From Actinomycetota bacterium (lineage in GTDB: Bacteria > Actinomycetota > Actinomycetes > S36-B12), in contig JADKGE010000002.1 of the NCBI GenBank assembly GCA_016717115.1, forward strand, positions 124,001-188,000: a stretch of 64,000 nt of DNA, given 5' to 3'. This document shows, piece by piece, positions 8,775 to 16,399 of this stretch. The stretch's first letter is position 1; every line of letters starts with the position of its first letter. Under the pieces are notes generated by a model. The model did no database searches and was not told where the DNA came from. It saw only the letters and a list, made by a program, of their open reading frames with translations. The position numbers and the translations under genes were made by a program.

Positions 8775-8805
8775 AAGGGCACCCCCGATGTTCGGGGGTG
8801 CCCTT
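8775..8805 (-). terminator. hairpin terminator of tRNA-Ser(GCT)
   Basis: AAGGGCACCCCC (8775-8786) pairs perfectly with GGGGGTGCCCTT (8794-8805) around a seven-base loop. It begins six bases past the 3' end of the minus-strand tRNA-Ser gene. There is no T run, as is usual for high-GC actinobacterial terminators. Confidence 0.75.
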
Positions 8806-8810
8806 AGCGG

Positions 8811-8900
8811 CGGAGGCGGAGGGATTTGAACCCTCGATGGGCGTTAAACCCAAACCGCATTAGCAGTGCGGCGCCATAGACCGGACTAGGCGACGCCTCC
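8811..8900 (-). tRNA. tRNA-Ser (anticodon GCT)
   Basis: The 90-base minus-strand gene begins GGAGGCG and closes with CGCCTCC plus discriminator G. The long variable arm and the anticodon loop CTGCTAA (anticodon GCT) identify a serine tRNA reading AGC/AGU. The T arm contains GGTTCAAATCC. No CCA is encoded; a strong hairpin follows immediately. Confidence 0.95.
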
Positions 8901-8956
8901 CCGCGCCCCGGAATCCGGGGCAGCCCGGAAAGAATACCGATCCCCCGCACGGCAGA

Positions 8957-9715
8957 ATGCAGCGCATGACGACTCTGGCGATCGACTGCGGCGGCGGCGG
9001 GATCAAGGGATCGGTGCTCGACGAGGCCGGCACCATGCGCGCTCACCCGATCAGGGTGCCCACCCCCTACCCGCTGCCTACCGACCTGTTCGTCAAGACG
9101 CTCGTCGACCTCGCCGGCCGGCTGCCCAAGGCCGAACGGGCCACCGTCGGACTCCCGGGCATGATCCGTCACGGCGTCGTCGTCACGACTCCGCACTACG
9201 TCACCCGCTCGGGTCCGCGTACGCGGGTCGTGCCCGAGTTGGTCGAGCAGTGGGAGGGCTTCGACGCGCAGACCGCCATCTCCGACGCCCTTGGCATCCC
9301 GACCCGTGTCCTGAACGATGCCGAGGTGCACGGCGCCGGCGTCATCGCCGGCCAGGGCCTCGAGGTTGTCATGACCCTGGGCACCGGCCTAGGCTGCGCG
9401 ATCTTCGACGGCAGCCGTTTGGCTCCCCACCTCGAGTTGTCCCAGGCGCCGGTGCGCTGGGGCCTGTCGTACGACACCTACATCGGAGAGCACGAGCACC
9501 GACGCCTGGGTGATGCACTGTGGTCACGGCGCGTGGGGCGGATGGTCGAGGGCCTGCGCCCGGTGTTCCTGTGGGATCGGCTGTACCTCGGCGGCGGGAA
9601 CTCCCGGCACATCACGCCGACGGTGCTCGCCAAGCTGGGCGACGACGTGGTGATCGTTCCCAACTCGGCGGCACTGGTCGGCGGCGCGCGAGTCTGGCAA
9701 CTACTCATCGACTGA
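8957..9715 (+). CDS. ppgK: ROK-family kinase, polyphosphate glucokinase-like
   Basis: The 252-residue protein has the ROK phosphate-binding start DCGGGGIKG, the central VLNDAEVHGAG (about residues 118-128, with the catalytic Asp) and GTGLGCAIF (about 140-148). Its second half, HLELSQAPVRWG then TYIGEHEHRRLG and YLGGGNSRHI, follows the polyphosphate glucokinase branch, which phosphorylates glucose with polyphosphate and/or ATP. The motif CxCGxxGCxE of other ROK kinases is absent, as in that branch. ATG 8957 is used; ATG 8966 is an equally good start. It stands alone between tRNA-Ser and a huge palindrome. Enzyme class is sure, donor specificity is inferred. Confidence 0.82.
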   Translation: MQRMTTLAIDCGGGGIKGSVLDEAGTMRAHPIRVPTPYPLPTDLFVKTLVDLAGRLPKAERATVGLPGMIRHGVVVTTPHYVTRSGPRTRVVPELVEQWEGFDAQTAISDALGIPTRVLNDAEVHGAGVIAGQGLEVVMTLGTGLGCAIFDGSRLAPHLELSQAPVRWGLSYDTYIGEHEHRRLGDALWSRRVGRMVEGLRPVFLWDRLYLGGGNSRHITPTVLAKLGDDVVIVPNSAALVGGARVWQLLID

Positions 9716-9732
9716 AGACCCCAACCCACCCC

Positions 9733-9794
9733 GTCGAGTGGCGGCTTGTGGCGGCCAAACCGGTCGGTTTGGCCGCCACAAGCCGCCACTCGAC
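9733..9794. repeat. 62-bp perfect palindromic hairpin element (30-bp arms)
   Basis: Positions 9733-9762 and 9765-9794 are perfect inverted copies separated only by GT. The arms begin GTCGAGTGGCGGCTTGTGGC and end CCAAACCG. It sits between the convergent ppgK-like and LacI genes, so it can act as a bidirectional terminator, but 30 perfect pairs is far more than termination needs. A second hairpin with the same plan (CGAG-GG outer arm, AAAC/GTTT inner part) lies at 42496-42553, suggesting a dispersed repeat family. Confidence 0.8.
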
Positions 9795-9832
9795 GCAGGG
9801 TGGGGGTGCGGGTGGGGTGTGCTCCGCTGGGC

Positions 9833-10894
9833 TCAGGAGGATTGCGTCGCCGTGATCTCCCCTGAACCCCTGGGGATCAGACGCGACGGCACGATGTGGA
9901 CATTGGTGGGCTCGTGGGAATTGCCCATCCGGCGGAACATCAGGTCGGCAGCCAAGTGGCCGATCGCCCGCGCGTCCTGGGCGACCACCGTGATGGCGGG
10001 ATCCAGAAGGTCGGCCAGGCCGAAGTCATCGAACCCGACGAGGGCCACGCGGTGCTCGAGACCCACCTCCCGCAGCGCCCGAACGGTGCCCATCGTGATG
10101 AGGTTCTGGCCGCTGAAGATGGCGGTAGGGGCGTCACCCGACGCCAGCACCCGGCGCGCCACGGCCAAGGCGTCGTCGGCGTCCTGCGCGCCGTGGTGCA
10201 CCCATGCCGGGTTGATCACGGCGCCCGCGGCCGCCATGGCATCGACGTAGCCGGCGAAGCGCTCCTGCTCGGTGATCAGCGCCGACTGTCCCCCGATGAA
10301 CGCCACACGCCGATGGCCACGGTCGAGCATGTGCTTGACCCCACGAGCCGCGCCCAGGCGGTTGTCGGTGACCACCGCATCGAGCTCCACGCCACGCGGC
10401 TGGCGGTCGATGCACACCATCGGCCATCCGCTTCGCAACTCGGTCGTCAGGTAACCCTGCTCGGGGGCCGTCGGCGCCAGGATCAGGCCATCCACCCGCC
10501 GCGAGGCGAACGCCGCGACCAGATCCCGCTCAAGGGCGGGATCGCGGTCGAGGCTCGCCGCGATCACCGCTACGCCACGCTGGCGGGCCACCTCCTCCAC
10601 CCCTCGATGGATGGACGCGAAGAACTCGTTGGCAACGTCCTCCACAAGGAGTCCGACGGTGGCCGTGCGCTGATCAGAGCGGCGCAGGTTGCTCGCGGTG
10701 AGATTCGGGCGATAGTCGAGCTGCTCGGCGGCTCGCTCGACGCGCGCGATCAGCTCACCACTGACGCCCGCCTCGTGGTTGACGACGCGCGACACCGTCT
10801 TGAGGCTGACGCTGGCCAGTGCCGCGACGTCGCGCATCGTGGCGCGCGAGCGAGCTCCGCCGGCGCCGTCAATGGGGTTAGATAACGTTGTCAT
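9833..10894 (-). CDS. LacI-family transcriptional repressor
   Basis: The 353-residue protein has the LacI helix-turn-helix at residues 19-40 (TMRDVAALASVSLKTVSRVVN), the hinge helix, then a periplasmic-binding-protein-like sensor domain with VGLLVEDVANEFFASI, HRRVAFIGG and LVGFDDFGLADLL. Such regulators bind palindromic operators until a sugar ligand releases them. Two matching palindromes lie in the divergent region: one overlapping its own start codon (autoregulation) and one at the likely transcription start of the transporter operon. It is transcribed away from the transporter genes at 11149-14323 and almost certainly controls them. Confidence 0.92.
   Translation of the reverse strand: MTTLSNPIDGAGGARSRATMRDVAALASVSLKTVSRVVNHEAGVSGELIARVERAAEQLDYRPNLTASNLRRSDQRTATVGLLVEDVANEFFASIHRGVEEVARQRGVAVIAASLDRDPALERDLVAAFASRRVDGLILAPTAPEQGYLTTELRSGWPMVCIDRQPRGVELDAVVTDNRLGAARGVKHMLDRGHRRVAFIGGQSALITEQERFAGYVDAMAAAGAVINPAWVHHGAQDADDALAVARRVLASGDAPTAIFSGQNLITMGTVRALREVGLEHRVALVGFDDFGLADLLDPAITVVAQDARAIGHLAADLMFRRMGNSHEPTNVHIVPSRLIPRGSGEITATQSS
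10881..10892. promoter_or_regulatory. LacI operator 1, GATAACGTTGTC
   Basis: A 12-base near-palindrome with the AACGTT core typical of LacI-family sites; it differs in one base from operator 2. Its right end abuts and shares a base with the ATG of the lacI gene (10894-10892), so bound repressor would block its own expression. Confidence 0.7.
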
Positions 10895-10924
10895 TACGAA
10901 TGGGGAGTATTACAGACCAAGGTC

Positions 10925-10953
10925 TTGACGGTAAATCCCCCGACCGATACAAA
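10925..10953 (+). promoter_or_regulatory. sigma-70-type promoter of the sugar transporter operon
   Basis: TTGACG (10925-10930), a 17-base spacer and TACAAA (10948-10953) form a well-spaced -35/-10 pair reading toward the binding-protein gene. Transcription would begin near 10960, inside operator 2, which makes steric repression by the LacI protein straightforward. The untranslated leader would be about 190 bases. Confidence 0.65.
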
Positions 10954-10958
10954 TTGCA

Positions 10959-10970
10959 GACAACGTTGTC
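10959..10970. promoter_or_regulatory. LacI operator 2, GACAACGTTGTC
   Basis: A perfect 12-base palindrome with the AACGTT core, located at the predicted transcription start of the transporter operon and 78 bases from operator 1. The spacing would allow loop formation or independent repression of both divergent transcripts. Confidence 0.75.
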
Positions 10971-11148
10971 AGGCACCAGCCGACCAACGTCGGAGCGCAT
11001 TCGGCATCCTGTGCCGGGCCATTCGCGGTCGACCACCGTAACGGTTCGGTATCAAGGTCATGACCTGCCTCGCCAACAGCGAGGCTGGGCAATAGACATG
11101 GCGAATGGCCTCCGGGTCACCATCACCCACCCTTCGAAGGGACACCAC

Positions 11149-12348
11149 ATGACTCACCGCTTGACACGCGGTCGCCTCGTCGCTGCCGTTGCAGTGACCG
11201 GCGCGCTCTCCGTCACCCTGGCGGCGTGCAGCTCCAGCACGACGTCCGATGCCACGTCGTCGGCGGCGGCAGCTGCCACCTCTGCGGCAGCCGTTGCCTC
11301 GTCGGCAGCAGCTTCAGCAGCCCCGGCCTCGTCGGCCGCGGCCGGTGGCGGCGGGCCCGTCGCTGTCTCCTTGATCACCAAGGACTCGACCAACCCGTTC
11401 TTCGTCGCCATGCAGGCCGGCGCGAAGGAAGCAGCCGCTGCCAGCGGCGTCGACCTGACCGTCGGCTCCGGCAAGGAGGAGGGTGACGACGCGGGCCAGA
11501 TCGAGCTGATCGAGAACGCCATCGCGCAGGGCCAGGCAGGCATCCTCATCACGCCGATGTCCGTCAACGTCAACGACGCCATCAAGAAGGCTCGCGACGC
11601 CGGTCTCTACGTCATCGCACTCGACACCCCGACCGACCCGCCGGACGCGGTCGACATCACCTTCGCCACGGACAACTGCCTCGCGGGCGAGGCCATCGGT
11701 CAGTGGGCCGCGGGCAAGCTCGGCGGCGAGAAGGCGACGATCGCCCAGCTGGTCATCTTCAACGACCGCGTGGTGTCCGTCGACTACTGCCGCGCCAATG
11801 GCTTCCTCAAGGGCATGGGCATCGAGGTGCCGACTCTCGAGGACATGGCCGGCTCGGCTACGACCGGCAAGTACACCACCGGCAAGGGTGGCGACTACGA
11901 GATCGTCTGCCTTGAGGCCACCGGCGCCAACGAGGCCGGCGGCAAGACCGGCATGGAGAACTGCCTGGCGAAGAACCCCGACATCAACGTGGTCTACACG
12001 ATCAACGAGCCCACCGCCTTCGGCGCCGTTTCGGCCCTCGAGGCAGCGGGCAAGAAGATCGGTGAAGACGTCTACGTGGTGTCCGTCGACGGCGGCCTCG
12101 CCGGCGTCGAGGGTGTCAAGGCGGGCCAGATCCAGGCCACGTCGCAGCAGTACCCGCTGAAGATGGCGGCCCTCGGCGTTGAGGCCATCAAGACGATCGC
12201 AGACGGGGGCGCACCGCCCACGAACACGTCGGCTAACGGCCAGTTCTTCGACACCGGCGTCACGCTGTGCACCGAGGATCCTCAGGACACCGTCACGGCG
12301 GCCCCGCAGGAGACCGCGCAGTACTGCATCGACAACGCCTGGGGCTAA
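11149..12348 (+). CDS. ABC transporter sugar-binding lipoprotein, fructose/ribose type
   Basis: The 399-residue precursor starts with a lipoprotein signal ending in the lipobox LAAC (about residue 25), followed by a 45-residue Ala/Ser linker. The mature domain is a periplasmic-binding-protein type 1 fold: VSLITKDSTNPFFVAM, AGILITPMSVN, KARDAGLYVIALDTP and TFATDNCLAGEAIG. These blocks resemble FrcB-type fructose-binding proteins more than RbsB. ATG 11149 was chosen because GAAGGGA lies about eight bases upstream and the signal peptide starts there. It is first in an operon with the permease and ATPase, behind the LacI-controlled promoter. The ligand is inferred to be a sugar or polyol; the downstream inositol-dehydrogenase-like gene makes an inositol isomer another candidate. 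Confidence 0.88.
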   Translation: MTHRLTRGRLVAAVAVTGALSVTLAACSSSTTSDATSSAAAAATSAAAVASSAAASAAPASSAAAGGGGPVAVSLITKDSTNPFFVAMQAGAKEAAAASGVDLTVGSGKEEGDDAGQIELIENAIAQGQAGILITPMSVNVNDAIKKARDAGLYVIALDTPTDPPDAVDITFATDNCLAGEAIGQWAAGKLGGEKATIAQLVIFNDRVVSVDYCRANGFLKGMGIEVPTLEDMAGSATTGKYTTGKGGDYEIVCLEATGANEAGGKTGMENCLAKNPDINVVYTINEPTAFGAVSALEAAGKKIGEDVYVVSVDGGLAGVEGVKAGQIQATSQQYPLKMAALGVEAIKTIADGGAPPTNTSANGQFFDTGVTLCTEDPQDTVTAAPQETAQYCIDNAWG

Positions 12349-12373
12349 ACCCTCTGCGTTGAGCCATACCAAG

Positions 12374-12405
12374 GCGGGGCGGCAATCCTCGGATTGCCGC
12401 CCCGC
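12374..12405 (+). terminator. intraoperon hairpin, partial terminator after the binding-protein gene
   Basis: GCGGGGCGGCAATCC (12374-12388) pairs perfectly with 12391-12405 around a two-base loop. It lies between the binding-protein gene and the permease gene. Hairpins here commonly stabilise or partly terminate the message so that binding protein exceeds the membrane parts. Confidence 0.7.
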
Positions 12406-12467
12406 GCTGGTCTTCGTTCGATAACGTCCCAACCAACCACGTCGCCTAGCGTCGGGAGGCCAGTGAA

Positions 12468-13520
12468 GTGAGCAGTCCATCCACAACCGTGGACCTCGCG
12501 GAAGAGTTCATGGAGCGCCGCACGCCCCTGCAGCGCATCCAGGGCATCCTCCACAAGTACCCGTACCTCAGCCCGTTGATCGTCTTGCTGGTCTGCGTCG
12601 TGGTCTTCTACCTCTTGAACGACCGGTTCCTGCTGCCGCAGAACCTGTCCTTCGTCACCCAGCAGACCGTCGTTGTCGGCACGCTCGCGATCGCCCAGAC
12701 GCTGGTCATCCTGACCGCGGGCATCGACCTGAGCATCGGCGCGGCGGCGACCCTGGCCCAGATGATGATGGCGAACCTCGCGGTGTTCGCGACCGCCTCC
12801 AACGTGCTGCCCTTCGCGGGGCAGAACCCCTACCTGGCGATCGTCGCTGGCATCGGCGTCGGCGTGCTGACCGGCGTCGTCAACGGCCTACTCATCGTCC
12901 GGCTCAATCTGCCGCCCTTCATCGTGACCTTGGGCACGCTCTCGATCTTCACGGCCTTGACGCTCATCTTCTTCAAGGCACGGACCATCCAGAACAAGGA
13001 GATGCCCGACCCGATGAAGTGGTTGGGAAACACCTTCCACATCGGCGACTTCCAGCTGCTCTACGGCGTGGTCGTCATGATCATCATGTACGCGGTCTTC
13101 GGCTACATCCTGAAGAACACCGCATGGGGCCTGCACGTCTATGCGGTCGGAGACGACCCCAACGCCGCCGAGCTCTCCGGTATCTCCACGAAGCGCGTCA
13201 TCTTCAGCGTGTACGTCGTCTCAGGACTCATCATCGGCATCGCGGCCTGGCTCACGATCGGCCGAGTCGGCTCGGCGAGCCCCAACCCGGACCCCCTGCT
13301 CAACCTCGACACCATCACGGCCGTCGTCATCGGCGGAACATCCCTGTTCGGTGGCCGTGGCACACTGCTCGGCACCCTCATCGGTGCGTTGATCATCACC
13401 GTGGTTCAGAACGGCCTCTCTTTGGCAGGCCTCGACCAGGCCTACCGCGTTCTCGCGGTAGGCATCCTCGTCATCGCCGCCGTAGCCATCGACCAGTGGA
13501 TCAGGAAGGTTAAAGCATGA
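12468..13520 (+). CDS. ABC sugar transporter permease (RbsC/FrcC family)
   Basis: The 350-residue membrane protein has about nine or ten helices and typical BPD_transp_2 features: QTLVILTAGIDLSIGAAATLAQM (first part residues 80-100), LPPFIVTLGTLSIFTALTLIF, and AVVIGGTSLFGGRGTLLGTLIGA near the C-terminus. It forms the membrane channel for the sugar delivered by the upstream lipoprotein. GTG 12468 follows GGGAGG (12454-12459) at good spacing. A GATAACGT sequence near 12420 resembles half of the LacI operator. Its stop overlaps the ATPase start (ATGA). Confidence 0.92.
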   Translation: MSSPSTTVDLAEEFMERRTPLQRIQGILHKYPYLSPLIVLLVCVVVFYLLNDRFLLPQNLSFVTQQTVVVGTLAIAQTLVILTAGIDLSIGAAATLAQMMMANLAVFATASNVLPFAGQNPYLAIVAGIGVGVLTGVVNGLLIVRLNLPPFIVTLGTLSIFTALTLIFFKARTIQNKEMPDPMKWLGNTFHIGDFQLLYGVVVMIIMYAVFGYILKNTAWGLHVYAVGDDPNAAELSGISTKRVIFSVYVVSGLIIGIAAWLTIGRVGSASPNPDPLLNLDTITAVVIGGTSLFGGRGTLLGTLIGALIITVVQNGLSLAGLDQAYRVLAVGILVIAAVAIDQWIRKVKA

Positions 13521-14323
13521 CCGCCGCCACGACAGTCACCCCCGTCGTTCAAGGGATCGACCTGGTCAAGACGTTCGGCCGCGTCGTCGCGCTCGACGGA
13601 ATGAACTTCGAGCTCTACTCGGGCGAGGTGCTCGCCGTGGTCGGTGACAACGGCGCCGGCAAGTCCACGCTGATCAAGTGCTTCTCCGGCGCCCAAAGCC
13701 CAGACGCGGGCGAGATGTTCATCAACGGCGAGCACGCGGAGTTCAAGAGCACCAGCGAGGCCAGGCGCCACGGCGTCGAGACGGTATTCCAGACCCTTGC
13801 GGTGTCGCCGGCACTCGATATCGCCAGCAACCTCTATCTGGGCCGCGAGGTGCGCAAGCCCGGCTTCGTGGGCAAGGTCTTCCGGACCCTGGACAAGAAG
13901 CGCATGCGCTCGGAGTCGTCGGCTCACCTGAAGAACCTCGGCATCAGCACCCTGCAGAACATCACGCAGGCGGTCGAGACACTCTCTGGCGGGCAGCGGC
14001 AAGCGGTCGCCGTCGCGAGAGCGGCGGCCTTCGGCAGCCAGGTCATCATCCTCGACGAGCCCACGGCCGCCCTCGGCGTCAACGAGTCGGCCCGCGTGCT
14101 CAAGATGATCCAGGACCTGCGCGACCGCGGGCTCTCCGTCATCCTCATCTCGCACAACATGCCGCAGGTGTTCGAGGTGGCCAACCGCATCCACGTCGCA
14201 CGCCTCGGCAAGCGGGCCGCCGTCGTCACACCCCAAACGGCGTCGATGAACGATGTCGTGGCCATCATGACGGGAGCCATGACGGTTCCCGAGGAGGAGC
14301 AGCAGCTCGCTCCGGCCCCCTAA
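13517..14323 (+). CDS. ABC sugar transporter ATPase, single-domain (FrcA type)
   Basis: The 268-residue protein is a single nucleotide-binding domain: Walker A GDNGAGKST (residues 43-51), signature LSGGQ (156-160), Walker B VIILDEP (176-182) and the switch His in LISHN. Most RbsC-type permeases pair with a double-domain ATPase of about 500 residues; a single domain is the arrangement of the fructose FrcBCA system, where the protein acts as a homodimer. It is the last gene of the operon, overlapping the permease by four bases and followed by a strong terminator. Confidence 0.92.
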   Translation: MTAATTVTPVVQGIDLVKTFGRVVALDGMNFELYSGEVLAVVGDNGAGKSTLIKCFSGAQSPDAGEMFINGEHAEFKSTSEARRHGVETVFQTLAVSPALDIASNLYLGREVRKPGFVGKVFRTLDKKRMRSESSAHLKNLGISTLQNITQAVETLSGGQRQAVAVARAAAFGSQVIILDEPTAALGVNESARVLKMIQDLRDRGLSVILISHNMPQVFEVANRIHVARLGKRAAVVTPQTASMNDVVAIMTGAMTVPEEEQQLAPAP

Positions 14324-14333
14324 CCGCTCTCGT

Positions 14334-14391
14334 CGAAGGGCCAGTGGTGGTCGATACCCCGCAGCCGGGGGCGACCACCACTGGCCCTTCG
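14334..14391. terminator. 20-bp stem bidirectional terminator
   Basis: CGAAGGGCCAGTGGTGGTCG (14334-14353) is perfectly inverted at 14372-14391, with a further CCCC/GGGG pairing inside the loop. It separates the transporter operon from the convergent dehydrogenase gene and suits both strands. Confidence 0.8.
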
Positions 14392-14401
14392 CGCGCCGGG
14401 G

Positions 14402-15409
14402 TTAGGTGTACAGCGGCGGTCGCTCGGGAAGATCAACCCCGATCCGCACCCCGGAGCGCAGGGCCTGGATGGCCCGGTTCGCCACGATGGTGGCGACATA
14501 CCCGTCCCACGCGCTGGCCCCCGCCGGGCGACCACGTCCGCTGAGCTGGTCGATCCACGACTGCAGCTGCAGCCGATAGGCGTCCGCGAACCGGCCCAGC
14601 CACAGTTCCGGCACCGCCTGCCCGCGGTGGCCTCTCGCCGACCGGGTGACGTAGCTGCCGTCGCCCATGACGGCCGACCCCTCGCTGCCGGTCACCCGGC
14701 AGATCACCTCGTACCCGTACCGCGCGTTCACGAACGCCTCGATCTCGACAAGGACGCCTGACGTCGTCTGAAGAATGACGAGGAGTGGATCGCGCTCTCC
14801 GTCGGGGGTGTACGGCCCAGATCGTCCGGTGAGCACCTGGACGCTCGCGTACTCCTCATCGAGCAGCCACCGGTTGATATCGAACTCGTGGATGACCATG
14901 TTCGTCAGCGTCCGCTCGCTGGCCAAGCCGTACGGCGCCGACATGTTGCGGTGGATGTTGTTGACGATCAACGGTTCCCCGATACCGGAGGCGCCAAGTT
15001 CCGCCTTCAACGACGAATAGCCTGGATCGAATCGGCGCATGAAGCCCATCATGATCAGCCGCCGGCCACCGGCCACCTCCGCCTCGACGACCCGCAAGGC
15101 GTCCGACTCCTCGGGCGCCAAGGGCTTCTCGCACAGGGTCGGCTTGCCGGCGGCCAGGCAGGCCAGCGCCTGTTCCGCGTGGGCGTCGTCCGGCGATGCG
15201 ATCAGCACCGCGTCGACATCGGGCGACCCAATGAGGTCGTCCGCTCGAGCGAAGGGGATGGCCCCCACCTCGCTCGCCAGGTCATGGGCTCGCTCGGCGT
15301 CGGCGTCGAAGACAGCCGACACGGCCGCGCCGGAGACGGCGAAAGCGAGGTCCCGTGCGTGCGACGTGCCGATGTTCCCCGCGCCGATGAGGCCTACTCG
15401 AATCGTCAT
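14402..15409 (-). CDS. Gfo/Idh/MocA oxidoreductase, inositol 2-dehydrogenase-like
   Basis: The 335-residue enzyme begins MTIRVGLIGAGNIG, the NAD(P)-binding Rossmann motif, has the family EKP catalytic block (LCEKPLAPEE, about residues 90-100) and IHEFDINRWLLDEE. The stretch GFMRRFDPGY is characteristic of myo- or scyllo-inositol dehydrogenases in this superfamily. ATG 15409 was preferred over an upstream in-frame codon because the Rossmann motif starts there. It is convergent to the sugar transporter and divergent from the shikimate-dehydrogenase-like gene. It probably oxidises the imported polyol or a derivative; the exact substrate is inferred. Confidence 0.82.
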   Translation of the reverse strand: MTIRVGLIGAGNIGTSHARDLAFAVSGAAVSAVFDADAERAHDLASEVGAIPFARADDLIGSPDVDAVLIASPDDAHAEQALACLAAGKPTLCEKPLAPEESDALRVVEAEVAGGRRLIMMGFMRRFDPGYSSLKAELGASGIGEPLIVNNIHRNMSAPYGLASERTLTNMVIHEFDINRWLLDEEYASVQVLTGRSGPYTPDGERDPLLVILQTTSGVLVEIEAFVNARYGYEVICRVTGSEGSAVMGDGSYVTRSARGHRGQAVPELWLGRFADAYRLQLQSWIDQLSGRGRPAGASAWDGYVATIVANRAIQALRSGVRIGVDLPERPPLYT

Positions 15410-15491
15410 GCCGTCATTGTGGTGCAACGGATGCCCGATCGTTCGGCCCATGACTAGGCTCGCTGAGCACGCTCATCACACCGGAGGACCC

Positions 15492-16346
15492 ATGCCCGAG
15501 CCCACGTTCCTCAGTCGCCTCACCGGCTCCTTCGCCACATCGGCCGCGCAGAACCCCACCGTCGCCATCATGGAAGCGGCGTTCGTCGATGCCGGCCTGG
15601 ACTGTCGCTACATCAACTGCGAGGTCGGCCCCGACCGCCTAGAGGCAGCGGTGCGCGGCGCTGTGGGTATGGGGTGGATGGGCTTCAATTGCTCGATCCC
15701 TCACAAGGTCGCAGTTCTCTCCTATCTCGACGAGCTCGCACCGTCGGCGCAGATCATCGGAGCGGTCAATACCGTCGTCATCTCGGGGGGACGGCTGATC
15801 GGTGAGAACACTGACGGGCAGGGGTTCGTGGCCTCCCTGCGCACCGTCGCCGATCCGACGGGCCTGGACGTCGTGGTTCTGGGCGCCGGGGGCGCCGCAC
15901 GCGCCATCGCCGTCGAGACGGCCCTCGCGGGGGCGCGCAGCATCACGATCGTCAATCGCACGGCCGAACGCGGCGAGGCCCTCGCGCGGCTCATCGGCGA
16001 GCGCACGCCTGCGACAGGCACCTACGCGCCGTGGACACCCCGGTTCGGCATCGACCCGTCCACGGGAGTGGTCATCAACGCGACGTCGATCGGCTTCCAC
16101 CCCGACACGGGCTCGACCCCCGATGTGGACATGACCACTCTCCAGCCGGGGATGGTCGTCGCCGACGTGGTCGCCAACCCCCCTCGCACCCGATTCCTGC
16201 AGGAGGCAGATGACCGCGGGTGCGTCACCCTCGAGGGCCTCGGCATGCTCGTCAATCAGGCCCTCATCGCCGTCCGGCTGTGGACGGGGGAGGATGTCAG
16301 CGGAGATGTCATGCGGGCGGTCCTGGAGGATCTCTTCAGCGCCTGA
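15492..16346 (+). CDS. shikimate/quinate dehydrogenase-like protein (AroE family)
   Basis: The 284-residue protein has the AroE substrate domain (NCSIPHKVAVLSYLDELA, first part around residues 61-78, with the catalytic Lys; AVNTVV; GENTDGQGFVASL) and the NADP domain (VVLGAGGAARAIAVE, VNRTAERGEAL, INATSIGFHPD). The usual N-terminal substrate motif SxSxS is only loosely conserved (TGSFATSAAQNP), and its catabolic neighbours suggest a paralogue acting on quinate, shikimate or a related cyclitol rather than the biosynthetic enzyme. GGAGG lies five bases before ATG 15492. It is the first gene of a plus-strand pair with the alcohol dehydrogenase. Confidence 0.82.
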   Translation: MPEPTFLSRLTGSFATSAAQNPTVAIMEAAFVDAGLDCRYINCEVGPDRLEAAVRGAVGMGWMGFNCSIPHKVAVLSYLDELAPSAQIIGAVNTVVISGGRLIGENTDGQGFVASLRTVADPTGLDVVVLGAGGAARAIAVETALAGARSITIVNRTAERGEALARLIGERTPATGTYAPWTPRFGIDPSTGVVINATSIGFHPDTGSTPDVDMTTLQPGMVVADVVANPPRTRFLQEADDRGCVTLEGLGMLVNQALIAVRLWTGEDVSGDVMRAVLEDLFSA

Positions 16347-16399
16347 CCCCCTGCCCTGCCTGCCAGACTCTGACCGTCCCCACCACGTAAGGAACCCCG

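Noticed and set aside
7115..8782. Start of the GT-C-like gene at 8782
   Set aside because: This start lies within the tRNA-Ser terminator hairpin; GTG 8656 has a GGGGG site and starts just before the first conserved part.
10888..11148. Upstream extension of the sugar-binding protein
   Set aside because: It includes the promoter and operators; the signal peptide begins at ATG 11149 with a ribosome site.
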